A stretch of 64,000 nt of DNA from Streptomyces rugosispiralis (GCF_024505145.1 NZ_JANIAA010000037.1:39699-103698), one strand, 5' to 3'. Positions 7,472 to 16,263 are shown, numbered from the stretch's first letter. The notes: a model not told the origin generated them from the letters alone. A program made the numbers and translations.

Positions 7472-8530
7472 ATGCCCGAACTGCGTGTCGTGGCCGTCAG
7501 CAACGACGGCACACGGCTGGTGCTCAAGGCTGCGGACAGCACGGAGTACACACTTCCCATCGACGAGCGACTGCGCGCCGCGGTGCGCAATGACCGCGCT
7601 CGGCTCGGCCAGATCGAGATCGAGGTCGAGAGCCATCTGCGGCCCCGTGACATCCAGGCCCGTATACGTGCCGGCGCCACCGCCGAAGAGGTCGCGCAGA
7701 TGGCGGGCATCCCCGTCGACCGCGTGCGGCGCTTCGAGGGCCCGGTGCTCGCGGAGCGCGCCTTCATGGCCGAGCGCGCCCGTAAGACTCCCGTGCGCCG
7801 CCCCGGCGAGAACACCGGACCGCAGCTCGGCGAGGCCGTCGCGGAGCGGCTGTTGCTGCGCGGCGCCGAGAAGGACACCACGCAGTGGGACTCCTGGCGG
7901 CGCGACGACGGCACCTGGGAAGTGCTGCTGGTCTACCGGGTCGCCGGTGAGCCGCACTCGGCGAGCTGGACCTACGACCCGCCCCGGCGGCTGGTCCAGG
8001 CGGTGGACGACGAGGCACGGGCGCTGATCGGCGAGGCCGACGACACGCCCGAGCCCAGCTTCCCTTTCGTGCCGCGGATCGCCCGGCTGCCGCGGGACCG
8101 GGATCGCGACAGGGATCGGGACCGGACGTCGCCCGAGCGCCTCGGCGACGACGACGCCCCGGCATCCGCGTCCGCCTCGCTGGTGGACGACGGCCTCGGC
8201 GAGCGGGACTCGCTCACCAGCCTGCTGGAGGCCGTGCCCAACTTCCGTGGCGACATGGTCGTGCCCGAAGCGCCGGTCGCGTCGGCGGCCCCTCCCCCGG
8301 AGGAGCCCGCCGACGAGCCGGAGGCCGTCGAGCCGCCCGCCTCCGCGGCGAGCGCGGGTTCGGCGTACGCGGATGTGCTGATGCCGCGCTCGGTGGCGGG
8401 CCACCGCGACCGGCTGACCGGTACGACGGACCGCCAGGCGGAGGCGGACGGCGTCCGCCCGGGCCGCCGGGCCGCGGTGCCGAGTTGGGACGAGATCGTC
8501 TTCGGCACCCGCCGCAAGAAGCAGGAGTAG
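7472..8530 (+). CDS. sepH: Cell division regulator SepH (DUF3071)
   Basis: This 352-aa protein stimulates assembly of FtsZ filaments and is needed for normal sporulation septation in Streptomyces (known for the family). The N-terminal DUF3071 region (1-170) starts MPELRVVAVSNDGTRLVLKA and contains a helix-turn-helix-like segment (RPRDIQARIRAGATAEEVAQ, then MAGIPVDRVRRFEGP). A Pro/Ala/Asp-rich linker follows, with an RD-repeat (DRDRDRDRDR, about residues 210-219). The last residues, PSWDEIVFGTRRKKQE, form the conserved tail typical of the family. The ATG at 7472 follows GGGAGG by five bases; eleven upstream codons in the open frame are not needed. A perfect terminator follows. It is a single gene divergent from the membrane protein. 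Confidence 0.95.
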   Translation: MPELRVVAVSNDGTRLVLKAADSTEYTLPIDERLRAAVRNDRARLGQIEIEVESHLRPRDIQARIRAGATAEEVAQMAGIPVDRVRRFEGPVLAERAFMAERARKTPVRRPGENTGPQLGEAVAERLLLRGAEKDTTQWDSWRRDDGTWEVLLVYRVAGEPHSASWTYDPPRRLVQAVDDEARALIGEADDTPEPSFPFVPRIARLPRDRDRDRDRDRTSPERLGDDDAPASASASLVDDGLGERDSLTSLLEAVPNFRGDMVVPEAPVASAAPPPEEPADEPEAVEPPASAASAGSAYADVLMPRSVAGHRDRLTGTTDRQAEADGVRPGRRAAVPSWDEIVFGTRRKKQE

Positions 8531-8549
8531 CGGCCGCCGCTGTCGCGCC

Positions 8550-8588
8550 GACGGGCCCTGCCACCGGATGCCGGTGGCAGGGCCCGTC
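8550..8588 (+). terminator. sepH terminator
   Basis: An 18-bp perfect stem (8550-8567 with 8571-8588) closed by a 3-base loop, 19 bases after the sepH stop codon. No T-tract follows, which is usual in Streptomyces. Confidence 0.85.
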
Positions 8589-8616
8589 GCCGTGGTCAGC
8601 CCGTCGCCGTGGTCAG

Positions 8617-8645
8617 CCCCGAGCGGGGCTCAGCCCCGCTCGGGG
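8617..8645 (-). terminator. Hairpin over the sulfurtransferase stop codon
   Basis: A 12-bp perfect stem (CCCCGAGCGGGG at 8617 with CCCCGCTCGGGG at 8634) and 5-base loop. It spans the stop codon of the sulfurtransferase gene at 8630-8632. Two copies of a 17-base direct repeat (CCGTCGCCGTGGTCAGC) lie between it and the sepH terminator. Confidence 0.6.
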
Positions 8646-9466
8646 CCGGTGGCCACCGGACGGGCGGCGTCCGAGGACCATTCGCTCCAGGAGCCGACGT
8701 ACAGGGCCGCCGGAACGCCCGCGACCGCCAGCGCCAGCACCTGGTGCGCGGCCGAGACGCCGGAGCCGCAGTACACCCCGACCTCGGCGTCCCCGGTGGC
8801 GCCCAGCGCCGCGAACCGCTCCGCCAGCCGCTCGGCGGGCAGGAAGTGGCCGTCGTCCGTGACGTTCTCCGCCGTGGGGGCGGAGACCGCGCCCGGGATA
8901 TGGCCGCCGACGGGGTCGATGGGCTCGACCTCCCCCCGGTAGCGCTCGCCCGCGCGGGCGTCCAGCAGCACCCCGCGCCGCGCGAGCGCCGCCGCGTCGT
9001 CCGCCTCCAGCAGCGGCAGGGCCCCGGGCCGCGGGGCGAAGTCGCCCTCGGGCGCGTCCGGCACCTCGGTGGTCAGCGAGCCGCCGACCGCCGTCCAGGC
9101 GGGCAGCCCCCCGTCGAGCACCCGGACGGACGGATGCCCCGCCCAGCGCAACAGCCACCAGGCACGCGCCGCGGCCCACCCCTGTCCGCCGTCGTACACC
9201 ACCACGCGCCGGTCGTGGCTCACCCCGGCCCGGCGCATCGCGGCCGCGAACGCGGAAAGATCGGGCAGGGGGTGGCGGCCGGACTTTCCGGGCGGGCCCG
9301 CGAGCTCGGTGTCGAGGTCGACGTAGACGGCATCGGGCAGATGCCCCGCCTCGTAAGCGGGGCGGCCGGGAGGCCCGCCGAGCTGCCAACGCACATCGAG
9401 CAGGAGCGGAGGATGATCCTCCGCCAGCTCGCTCATGAGATCGGATGCGGTGATGATGGCATGCAT
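8630..9466 (-). CDS. Sulfurtransferase with two rhodanese domains
   Basis: This 278-aa cytoplasmic enzyme is of the thiosulfate/3-mercaptopyruvate sulfurtransferase family. The N-terminal rhodanese domain (about 1-135) is non-catalytic and ends with the interdomain block VRVLDGGLPAW. The C-terminal domain carries the active-site loop CGSGVSA in the context VGVYCGSGVSAAH (Cys near 237). The loop form CGSGV/T is typical of thiosulfate or mercaptopyruvate sulfurtransferases; the preferred donor cannot be told. The start ATG at 9466 follows AAGGA by eight bases; the open frame continues upstream for hundreds of codons antisense to the next gene and was not used. A perfect inverted repeat lies about 50 bp upstream. 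Confidence 0.92.
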   Translation of the reverse strand: MHAIITASDLMSELAEDHPPLLLDVRWQLGGPPGRPAYEAGHLPDAVYVDLDTELAGPPGKSGRHPLPDLSAFAAAMRRAGVSHDRRVVVYDGGQGWAAARAWWLLRWAGHPSVRVLDGGLPAWTAVGGSLTTEVPDAPEGDFAPRPGALPLLEADDAAALARRGVLLDARAGERYRGEVEPIDPVGGHIPGAVSAPTAENVTDDGHFLPAERLAERFAALGATGDAEVGVYCGSGVSAAHQVLALAVAGVPAALYVGSWSEWSSDAARPVATGPERG

Positions 9467-9512
9467 AGGGATCATCCTTGCGTAGGTATCTCTGCGTCGA
9501 TTGGACCACCCG

Positions 9513-9537
9513 GTCACCCGGTGTACGTCCGGGTGAC
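9513..9537. promoter_or_regulatory. Inverted repeat upstream of the sulfurtransferase gene
   Basis: Perfect 9-bp arms (GTCACCCGG and CCGGGTGAC) separated by 7 bases, 47 bp upstream of the sulfurtransferase start and 217 bp upstream of the VOC gene. The size and position fit a repressor or activator operator. No regulator gene is adjacent. Confidence 0.4.
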
Positions 9538-9754
9538 ACCAGAGCGCAATGAAGCCGAAACGGATGCGCGGTAATAATTCGGGCATTCTGCTGCGAGACA
9601 CGGCGAATTGCGGCTCCGCCAGGGCGCTATGTGCGACAGGTGGTGCAAACATCTGTCGGGCCCCCCGCATCAGCACCTCCGCACGACCGTCCCGCGCCGC
9701 CGACCGGCCCGGGGCCCGTACGTCCACCACGATGGTCCGAGGAGAGAATGACGT

Positions 9755-10528
9755 ATGACCGAGGCAGCGACTCGGCGCACACCGGGCACGCCCTGCTGGA
9801 CGAGCCTGATGGTGCACAGCCTTGCCGCGACACAGGACTTCTACCACTCCCTGTTCGGCTGGGAGTTCACCCCGGGCCCCCAGCAGCTCGGCGCGTATGT
9901 CCGCGCGGTGCGGGGCGGCCGGCCGGTCGCCGGGTTGAGCGAGCTGCCTCCGGAACGCCATCTGCCCGTGGCCTGGATGACCTATCTGGCCTCCGACGAC
10001 GCCGATGAGACCGCCGAGATGATCCGCGCGTGCGGCGGCACCGTGGCGGTGGGCCCGCTGGACGCCGACGAGGCCGGGCGGATGCTGATCGCCGCCGACC
10101 CCGAGGGCGCGGTGTTCGGGGTGTGGCAGGAGCGCACGTACGCGGCGGCGGAGACCGGGGCGCCGGGCACCCCGGTCTGGCACGAGCTGCTGACCCGTGA
10201 CGGCACCGGGGTGCTGAAGTTCTACAAGATGGTCTTCGGCTACCAGACGGAGACGGCGGCCCCGGAGGAGCCGGGCTGCCGCACCCTGCGGCTGGACGGC
10301 CGGCCGGTCTGCGCGATCCGGAGCGTGGGCGACGCACTGCCGCGCGGCCGGGGCCCGTACTGGATGACCCACTTCGCGGTGGACGACGTGGAGGAAACGG
10401 TCCGCCGGGTGACCGCGCTGGGCGGTCAGGTGGTCCGGCCGCCGTCGCGGGGAGCGAGCGGCCATCGGGCCACGGTGCGGGACCCGGAGGGGGCGGCCTT
10501 CACCGTCGTACGGCGCACGGAGGGATGA
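9755..10528 (+). CDS. Double VOC-domain protein (CFP30B/TB27.3-like glyoxalase family)
   Basis: This 257-aa protein consists of two vicinal-oxygen-chelate domains (residues about 12-122 and 132-255). Both show the GTPxW start and FYxxLFGW/FYKMVFGY motifs and end with a PEGAVFGVW or PEGAAFTVV strand. The layout matches the mycobacterial CFP30B/TB27.3 family as I remember it, for which no firm reaction is established; related proteins are annotated as hydroxylases or glyoxalase-like. The start ATG at 9755 follows GGAGAG by nine bases. It is a single gene converging on thymidine kinase; the 43-bp gap between them is G-rich without a clear hairpin. Confidence 0.85.
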   Translation: MTEAATRRTPGTPCWTSLMVHSLAATQDFYHSLFGWEFTPGPQQLGAYVRAVRGGRPVAGLSELPPERHLPVAWMTYLASDDADETAEMIRACGGTVAVGPLDADEAGRMLIAADPEGAVFGVWQERTYAAAETGAPGTPVWHELLTRDGTGVLKFYKMVFGYQTETAAPEEPGCRTLRLDGRPVCAIRSVGDALPRGRGPYWMTHFAVDDVEETVRRVTALGGQVVRPPSRGASGHRATVRDPEGAAFTVVRRTEG

Positions 10529-10571
10529 GCCGGGGGCCGGGGGGCCGGGGCCGGTCCACGGGAGGACGCCG

Positions 10572-11216
10572 TCAGTCGACGGGCAGCACGTCCGGCGACA
10601 GGGCGGCGGCGCTCGCCCGGGCGGCCGTCATCAGGCGCCGGTGGTGGCGCCGGCACAGCACCTCGTAACCGACCTCGCTCCCCGGCCGGTTGACGTCGCC
10701 CACGACCACCTGGGCGCCCTCGACGACCATCTGGCCGCCGACGGTACGGGCGTTGTGCGTCGCCCGGGCGCCGCACCAGCACAGCGCCTCCACCTGCAGC
10801 ACCTCCACCCGGTCGGCGAGCTCCACCAGGCGCTGGGAGCCGGGGAAGAGCTTGCTGCGGAAATCGGTGGTGATGCCGAAGGCGAAGACGTCCACCTCCA
10901 GGTCGTCCACCACCCGGGCGAGTTGGTCGATCTGCGGCGGGGTCAGGAACTGCGCCTCGTCCGCGATGACGTAGTCGACCCGGCCCCCGGCGGTCAGCGC
11001 CTGGACCACATGGGTGTAGAAGTCGAGGTCGTCGGCGACCTCTATGGCCTCGGTGGCCAGCCCGAGCCGTGAGGAGAGCTTGCCCTTGCCCTCCCGGTCG
11101 TCCCGGCTGTAGATCATCCCCTGCAGCCCGCGCGCCGAGCGATTGTGCTGGATCTGCAGAGCGAGGGTGCTCTTTCCGCAGTCCATCGTTCCGGAAAAGA
11201 ACACCAGCTCGGGCAT
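10572..11216 (-). CDS. tdk: Thymidine kinase (type II)
   Basis: This 214-aa enzyme phosphorylates thymidine with ATP in pyrimidine salvage. Motifs seen are the P-loop GTMDCGKST (residues 9-17), the DEAQFL motif holding the catalytic Glu, the lasso-loop region FGITTDFRSKLFPGS, and Zn-ribbon ligands in ALCWCGA and VLCRRHH. Length and order of motifs are typical of type II kinases. The ATG at 11216 is the only plausible start. The ribosome-binding site is weak (GCCCCGCCTC region), so translation may depend on upstream genes. It lies 73 bases downstream of the phosphodiesterase gene on the same strand. Confidence 0.93.
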   Translation of the reverse strand: MPELVFFSGTMDCGKSTLALQIQHNRSARGLQGMIYSRDDREGKGKLSSRLGLATEAIEVADDLDFYTHVVQALTAGGRVDYVIADEAQFLTPPQIDQLARVVDDLEVDVFAFGITTDFRSKLFPGSQRLVELADRVEVLQVEALCWCGARATHNARTVGGQMVVEGAQVVVGDVNRPGSEVGYEVLCRRHHRRLMTAARASAAALSPDVLPVD

Positions 11217-11289
11217 GAGGAGGCGGGGCCTTTCGTGGGGCGGGGGTGACCGGGGCGGGGGTGAGCAGGGCAGGAGTGAACGGGGGCGC

Positions 11290-12531
11290 TCAGGAGCGTA
11301 CTTCGAGGAGCGGCACCAGCTGCTCCAGAGGGGTCATCGAACCGTGCAGCCCGACCATGGCGGACTCCTTCGGCTCGGTGTGCGAGGCGACGATCGCGAT
11401 GTCGTCGCGCGCGGCGGCCACGATATCGCCGATCCGCCGGTGCACCCGGTCGTCGACGCCCTTACCCCCGCCATCGGCACCGCCGGGCCCGCCGAACCAG
11501 CCCGCCTCGATGGCTTCGTCACGCCCGGCCACCCACATCCGCTCCCCCAGCACCTCGCGCCAGACGGCCAGCACATCGCCCGCGGCGCCGGGAACGGCGT
11601 ACACATGGCGGGCGCGGCCCTCGCCGCCGAGCAGCGAGACGCCCGCGCGCAGCTCCCAGTCCTCGTCGAAGTCGATGCGCGACTCCGGGTCGAAGGGGAT
11701 GTCGATCATGCCGTGGTCGGCGGTGACATAGAGCGCCGAGCGGGGCGGGAGGCTCTCGGCGAGCCGCTGGGCGAGCCCGTCGACATAGCGGAGCTGCTCA
11801 CGCCACTCGGACGAGTCCACGCCGAAGCGGTGCCCCTTGCCGTCCACCTCGCTGTAGTACGTGTAGACGAGCGAGCGGCCCGCGGCGCCGAGCTGCTCGG
11901 CCGCGAGGTCCATCCGCTCCTCACCGGTGAGCCGCCCGTGGAAGGTGCCGCCGCTGAGCGCGACCTTGGTGAGCGGGGTCTCGGCGAAGGTGGGCGCGGA
12001 GACCTGGCAGGTGTGCACGCCCGCGGCGTCCGCGAGCTGGAAGACGGTCGGATACGGCTGCCAGGCGTGCGGCTCCGTCCAGGGCTGCCAGCGCAGCTGG
12101 TTCATCAGCTGGCCGGTCTCCGGGTCCAGCACCGTGTAGCCGGGCAGGCCGTGGGCGCCGGGGGGCAGTCCGGTGCCGACCGAGGCGAGCGAGGTCGCGG
12201 TGGTGGACGGGAAGCCCGCGGTGAGCGGCTCCCCCGAACCGTTCAGCGAACTGGGCAGCAGCGAGGTCAGAAAGGGCGCCTCGGCGGGGTGGGCGCGCAG
12301 CAGCTCCCAGCCGAGGCCGTCCACCAGGAAGACGCAGACGCGGTCGGCGGGGGCCAGCGCCAGACCGGAGGAGAGCCCCGGGACCTCCTGGCCCGCGGCC
12401 ACCGCGGGCAGCAGATCGGCGAGCGAGCCGGTGCCGTACCGCGGCAGCGGCGCGGAGCGGGGATCGAGCGGGGTGGGCTCGGGCCAGAAGGAGGCGGTGG
12501 AGGGCAGCGGGCCGGTGGCGGAACCGGACAT
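11290..12531 (-). CDS. Alkaline-phosphatase-superfamily nucleotide pyrophosphatase/phosphodiesterase
   Basis: This 413-aa enzyme shares the metal-binding frame of the alkaline phosphatase superfamily: Asp in FLVDGLGW, the nucleophile Thr in FPSTTATS, Asp/His in YSEVDGKGHRFG, the YVTADHGM block, and His near the C-terminus in GLHGSMTP. These are the two-zinc-site ligands of nucleotide pyrophosphatases/phosphodiesterases. There is no signal peptide, so it acts in the cytoplasm. The substrate is unknown. The start codon overlaps the stop of the preceding DUF5998 gene (ATGA), so the two are translationally coupled, and thymidine kinase follows; a role in nucleotide turnover is plausible but inferred. 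Confidence 0.85.
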   Translation of the reverse strand: MSGSATGPLPSTASFWPEPTPLDPRSAPLPRYGTGSLADLLPAVAAGQEVPGLSSGLALAPADRVCVFLVDGLGWELLRAHPAEAPFLTSLLPSSLNGSGEPLTAGFPSTTATSLASVGTGLPPGAHGLPGYTVLDPETGQLMNQLRWQPWTEPHAWQPYPTVFQLADAAGVHTCQVSAPTFAETPLTKVALSGGTFHGRLTGEERMDLAAEQLGAAGRSLVYTYYSEVDGKGHRFGVDSSEWREQLRYVDGLAQRLAESLPPRSALYVTADHGMIDIPFDPESRIDFDEDWELRAGVSLLGGEGRARHVYAVPGAAGDVLAVWREVLGERMWVAGRDEAIEAGWFGGPGGADGGGKGVDDRVHRRIGDIVAAARDDIAIVASHTEPKESAMVGLHGSMTPLEQLVPLLEVRS

Positions 12532-13127
12532 CAGCGGCCGGCGTCCGGGGTGGCCGCGGTGGCCTCGGAGAGCGCCTGGGCGAAGGCGAGGGTCTGACGG
12601 ACGGTGTCCGGGCCGTCCCCGGCCTCGCTGACGCGCAGGCTGAGGTCGTCGGCGGTGGAGGAGCCGGTGTAGCCGTGGTCGGCCTCGCAGTTGGGGTCGC
12701 CGCAGGCGGCGGGCTCCAGGTCCAGGCGGCTGACGGCGCCCCAGCCGATGGTCAGCACGACCTCGCGGGGCAGCGTGCCCGGGGTGTACGACTCGGGGTT
12801 GGCGACGACGCGGCTGAGCACGACCGAGGAGATCCGCTGGAGCTTCACGGACTCGGTGGAGGTGGTGGCGTACGGCGACGGGGAGGTGCCGTCCGCGGCC
12901 TGCTCGTCGGTGTGGCTGACGATGAAGCGATTGTCCGTGAGGACGAGGACCGTCACATGGCGGCGGACCTCGTTGGCGTCGAAGGTGGTCTCCTGGTGGA
13001 CCAGGTACGACACGATGGGCTCGCCGCCCACGGCGGCCTCCACCGCCTCGGCCACGAGTGCCGGGTAATAGCCGCTGCGCTCGATCGCCGCGCGCAGCCC
13101 CTGGGTCGTCGTACCGGTCTTCGCCAT
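12531..13127 (-). CDS. DUF5998 family protein
   Basis: This is a 198-aa actinobacterial protein of unknown function. It starts MAKTGTTTQGLRAAIERSGYYP, has alternating beta strands (HVTVLVLTDNRFIVSHTDE, then VVLTIGWGAVSRLDLEPAAC) and a cysteine pair CGDPNCEADHGYTG (about residue 147) that could bind metal, followed by a helical C-terminus. The ATG at 13127 is five bases after AGGATGG; a start three codons upstream overlaps that site and is less likely. The stop overlaps the start of the phosphodiesterase by one base, so the pair forms an operon with coupled translation. I believe it is conserved beside this phosphodiesterase in actinobacteria. Confidence 0.82.
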   Translation of the reverse strand: MAKTGTTTQGLRAAIERSGYYPALVAEAVEAAVGGEPIVSYLVHQETTFDANEVRRHVTVLVLTDNRFIVSHTDEQAADGTSPSPYATTSTESVKLQRISSVVLSRVVANPESYTPGTLPREVVLTIGWGAVSRLDLEPAACGDPNCEADHGYTGSSTADDLSLRVSEAGDGPDTVRQTLAFAQALSEATAATPDAGR

Positions 13128-13209
13128 GTGCACCATCCTACGGGGCGACGCCGACACGGGCGCCCGTGCCCGTCAAGGCTGGGACGACTGCCCGCCGAGG
13201 TGGGGACGA

Positions 13210-13241
13210 CCCCCGCCAAGGTCCGGACGGCTCGGCGGGGG
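13210..13241 (-). terminator. Hairpin downstream of the acetyltransferase gene
   Basis: An 8-bp stem (CCCCCGCC at 13210 with GGCGGGGG at 13234) with a 16-base loop, just after the patA stop codon and before the DUF5998 start region. Without a T-tract, its role as a terminator is moderate. Confidence 0.45.
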
Positions 13242-13254
13242 CTCGGCGGGCGGC

Positions 13255-16200
13255 TCAGTAGGCGGGCATGTGGCGGGGGCCGAGGTCGGTGCGCGGGGGC
13301 GGCGGGGCGAGCCGCGCCGAGGCGCCGAGCACGGACAGGCCGTGCTGGGCGACGACGACGGGCTCGAGGTCGACGGCGACCATCTCGGGATGGTCGTCCA
13401 CCAGGCGGGACACCCTCAGCAGCAGCTCCTCGAGGGCCGCGGTGTCCACCGGCTTGGAGCCGCGCCAGCCGAAGAGCAGCGGCGCGGTCCGGATGGACCG
13501 GATCAGCTCGGCGGCGTCCCGGCCGGTGACGGGGACGAGGCCGTGGGCGGTGTCGCCGAGCAGTTCGGACGGGGCACCGGCGAGCCCGAAGGAGAGCACG
13601 GCCCCGGCGGCGGGGTCGATGGCGGCCCGTACGACGGTGTCCACGCCGCGCGGCGCCATCCGCTGGACGACCAGCCCCAGCTCCTCGGGGCGGCCCAGAT
13701 AGTCGGTCAACTCGGCGTAGGCCCGGCGCAGTTCCGCCTCGCTGCCCAGCTCCAGCCGCACCCCGCCCAGGTCGGCGCGGTGACGCAGATGGGAGGCGGT
13801 GGGCTTGAGCGCGACCGGGAAGCCGAGCCGCTCGGCGGCCCTCACGGCGGCGTCGGGATCGGGCGCGGGGAGGGCGGGCAGCACGCTGACGCCATAGCGG
13901 GCCAGGAGGCGCTGGGTGTCGGCGGCGGACAGCTCGACGCCGGGGCCGGTGCCGTCGAAGGCCCCGCCGCTCGTGGCTTCGCCGATCCCGACGGCCACGT
14001 CATGGCCGATTCCGACGCCCATGTCGTGGCCGGTTCCGCCGCCCGTGTCATGGCCGGTACTGACGCCCATGTCATGGCCGGTACCGACTCCCGTGCCGTG
14101 GCCGGTTCCGACTCCCATGCCGTCCCCGCTCGCGCCGTCGGCCGGGGCGAGCAGCACCTGGATGTCGGCGGCGGCGCCCGCCTCGTCGATGTCGTCGTAC
14201 TGCGGGACCCGCCCGGGCTCGGCGGCCTCCTCCCGCCAGCGCGCGTACCGTACGGCCTCGGCGAGCGCACGCACGGCACGCTCGGCGGCGGGGTAGGCGG
14301 GGATCCGGCGGGTGCCCGGGGCGGGCTCGTCGCCGGTGCCGGCCAGGGCCTGCGCGAGCTCCTGGATCTCCAGGTGGACCACCGCCACCGGCTTGGCCGG
14401 ACCGGGCCCGGGAGCCTGCGCCGCCTCCCGCACGGCCGCCGCGAGGGCCTGCGCGCTGCCGTCGCCGACCCAGGGGATGGCGGTGACGACCACGGCGTCG
14501 CAGGTGTCGTCGGTAAGGGCCTCGGCCAGGGCGCGCCGGAAGTCGTCCGGGGTGGCGTCCGTGGTCAGGTCGCGGGGCGGCAGCGGGCGGAGCTCCTCGG
14601 TGAGGCAGGCGTCGTAGGTGATGAGGCCGAGCGACTCGGAGTTGCCGAGGATGGCGACGCGCGGACCGGCGGGCAGCGGCTGGGAGGCGAGCAGCACCCC
14701 GGTGTCGGCGAGTTCGGTCACGGTGTCGACCCGGATGACGCCCGCCTGCCGCAGCAGATCGGAGACGGTGGCGTCCGGGATCCGGGTGGTGGGCACGGCG
14801 TGGCCGGTGGGGGCGCTGCCGGTGTGGCGGGCGCCCTTGACGACGACCACCGGTTTGACGGCGGCGGTGCGCCTGGCGAGCCGGGTGAACTTGCGGGGGT
14901 TGCCGATCGACTCCAGGTACATCAGGACGACGTCGGTCAGCGGATCGTCATACCAGTACTGGAGCAGGTCGTTGCCCGAGACGTCGGCGCGGTTCCCGGC
15001 GGAGACGAAGGTCGATATCCCCGCGATCCCGGCGAGGCTCGCCAGCCCGGCGCCGCGCCGGTTCAGCCCGGACAGCAGCGCGATGCCGATCGCCCCGGAC
15101 TGGGTGAACAGGCCCAGCCGGCCGGGGTTGGGCAATTGCGGGGACAGGGAGGCGTTCAGCCGGACGCCGTCGGCGGTGTTGATGACGCCGAAGGCGTTGG
15201 GGCCGATGACGCGCATGCCGTAGGACCGGGCCTGGCGGACGAGCTCGCGCTGCCGGTCGCGGCCCTCGCCCCCGCTCTCGGCGTATCCGGCGGAGAGCAC
15301 GACGAGCCCCTGGACGCCGTGGTCGCCGCATTCGGCCACGACGGCGGGGACCCGCTCGGCGGGGACGGCGACGACGGCCAGGTCCACGGGCTCCTCTATG
15401 GCGCGCAGCGAGCGGTGGGCCGGGACGCCCTCGGGCTCCAGGCGCGTCAGGTCGTCGGGGAACGCGTGGTTGACGGCGTGGACGCGCCCGGTGAAACCGC
15501 CGTCCAGGAGGTTGCGCAGCACGGTGCGGCCGACGCCGCCGGGCGTGCGGCTGGTGCCGATGACGGCCACGGAGCCGGGCGCGAGCAGCCGCTGGACGGA
15601 CCGGGCCTCGGCGCGCTGCTCACGGGCGCGCATGACGGCCAGGGAGCGGTCGGTGGGTTCGAGGTCGAACTCCAGGCGGACGACCCCGTCCTCGAAGCTG
15701 CGCTTCTGGGTGTAGCCCGCGTCCGTGAACACCTTGATCATCTTGTTGTTGGCGGGCAGCACCTCGGCGGCGAACCGCCGGATGCCCCGCTCGCGCGCCA
15801 CGGCGCCGATGTGTTCGAGGAGCGCGGAGGCCACCCCCCGGCCCTGGTGGGCGTCCTGGACGAGGAAGGCGACCTCGGCCTCGTCGGCGGGGGCAGGATC
15901 AGAAGGGGCCGCGAAGCGCCCGTTGAGGGTGGTGGTGGGAGACGGGCGGGCCGGCATCCCCCGGCCGTCGATGCGGTCGTACCGCACGGTGGCGATGAAC
16001 TCATCCCCCACGATGGCCGCCAGGCCCACCCGGTCGACGTAGTCGTGGTGGGTGAAGCGGTGGACATCGCGGTCCGAGAGACGGGGGTAGGGCGCGAAGA
16101 AGCGGTAGTACTTCGACTCGTCCGAGACCCGCTCGTAGAAGCTGACCAGCCGCTGGGCGTCATCAGGGGTGATGGGACGGATCTGGGCCGTACCGCCGTC

Positions 16201-16263
16201 CCGGAGCACCACATCGGCTTCCCAGTGGGTCGGGTAGGCGTGATGGTCCGACGGGCTCCGCAT
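13255..16263 (-). CDS. patA: GNAT acetyltransferase fused to NDP-forming acyl-CoA synthetase (PatA-type protein acetyltransferase)
   Basis: The protein has 1,002 residues. An N-terminal GNAT domain (about 24-200; acetyl-CoA loop QDAHQGRGVASALL) is followed by a CoA-binding Rossmann domain (LAPGSVAVIGTSRTPGGVG), ligase domains (to ~690) and a C-terminal ATP-grasp domain (~770-980). This GNAT-first order matches the S. lividans PatA reported to acetylate acyl-CoA synthetases at the active-site lysine. The ligase part probably senses acyl-CoA. Odd: a Gly/His/Asp-rich octapeptide repeat (about residues 715-765) is inserted before the ATP-grasp domain, encoded by a 24-bp tandem repeat. The ATG at 16263 has no clear ribosome-binding site. 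It is divergent from ptsH. Architecture certain, target inferred. Confidence 0.88.
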   Translation of the reverse strand: MRSPSDHHAYPTHWEADVVLRDGGTAQIRPITPDDAQRLVSFYERVSDESKYYRFFAPYPRLSDRDVHRFTHHDYVDRVGLAAIVGDEFIATVRYDRIDGRGMPARPSPTTTLNGRFAAPSDPAPADEAEVAFLVQDAHQGRGVASALLEHIGAVARERGIRRFAAEVLPANNKMIKVFTDAGYTQKRSFEDGVVRLEFDLEPTDRSLAVMRAREQRAEARSVQRLLAPGSVAVIGTSRTPGGVGRTVLRNLLDGGFTGRVHAVNHAFPDDLTRLEPEGVPAHRSLRAIEEPVDLAVVAVPAERVPAVVAECGDHGVQGLVVLSAGYAESGGEGRDRQRELVRQARSYGMRVIGPNAFGVINTADGVRLNASLSPQLPNPGRLGLFTQSGAIGIALLSGLNRRGAGLASLAGIAGISTFVSAGNRADVSGNDLLQYWYDDPLTDVVLMYLESIGNPRKFTRLARRTAAVKPVVVVKGARHTGSAPTGHAVPTTRIPDATVSDLLRQAGVIRVDTVTELADTGVLLASQPLPAGPRVAILGNSESLGLITYDACLTEELRPLPPRDLTTDATPDDFRRALAEALTDDTCDAVVVTAIPWVGDGSAQALAAAVREAAQAPGPGPAKPVAVVHLEIQELAQALAGTGDEPAPGTRRIPAYPAAERAVRALAEAVRYARWREEAAEPGRVPQYDDIDEAGAAADIQVLLAPADGASGDGMGVGTGHGTGVGTGHDMGVSTGHDTGGGTGHDMGVGIGHDVAVGIGEATSGGAFDGTGPGVELSAADTQRLLARYGVSVLPALPAPDPDAAVRAAERLGFPVALKPTASHLRHRADLGGVRLELGSEAELRRAYAELTDYLGRPEELGLVVQRMAPRGVDTVVRAAIDPAAGAVLSFGLAGAPSELLGDTAHGLVPVTGRDAAELIRSIRTAPLLFGWRGSKPVDTAALEELLLRVSRLVDDHPEMVAVDLEPVVVAQHGLSVLGASARLAPPPPRTDLGPRHMPAY
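13979..14125 (-). repeat. 24-bp tandem repeat inside the PatA gene
   Basis: About six degenerate copies of a 24-bp unit, centred on GTCATGGCCGG, encode octapeptides of the form GTGHDMGV on the coding strand. The unit length is a multiple of three, so copy-number change keeps the reading frame. The array forms a flexible Gly/His/Asp linker between the ligase and ATP-grasp parts. Confidence 0.9.
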
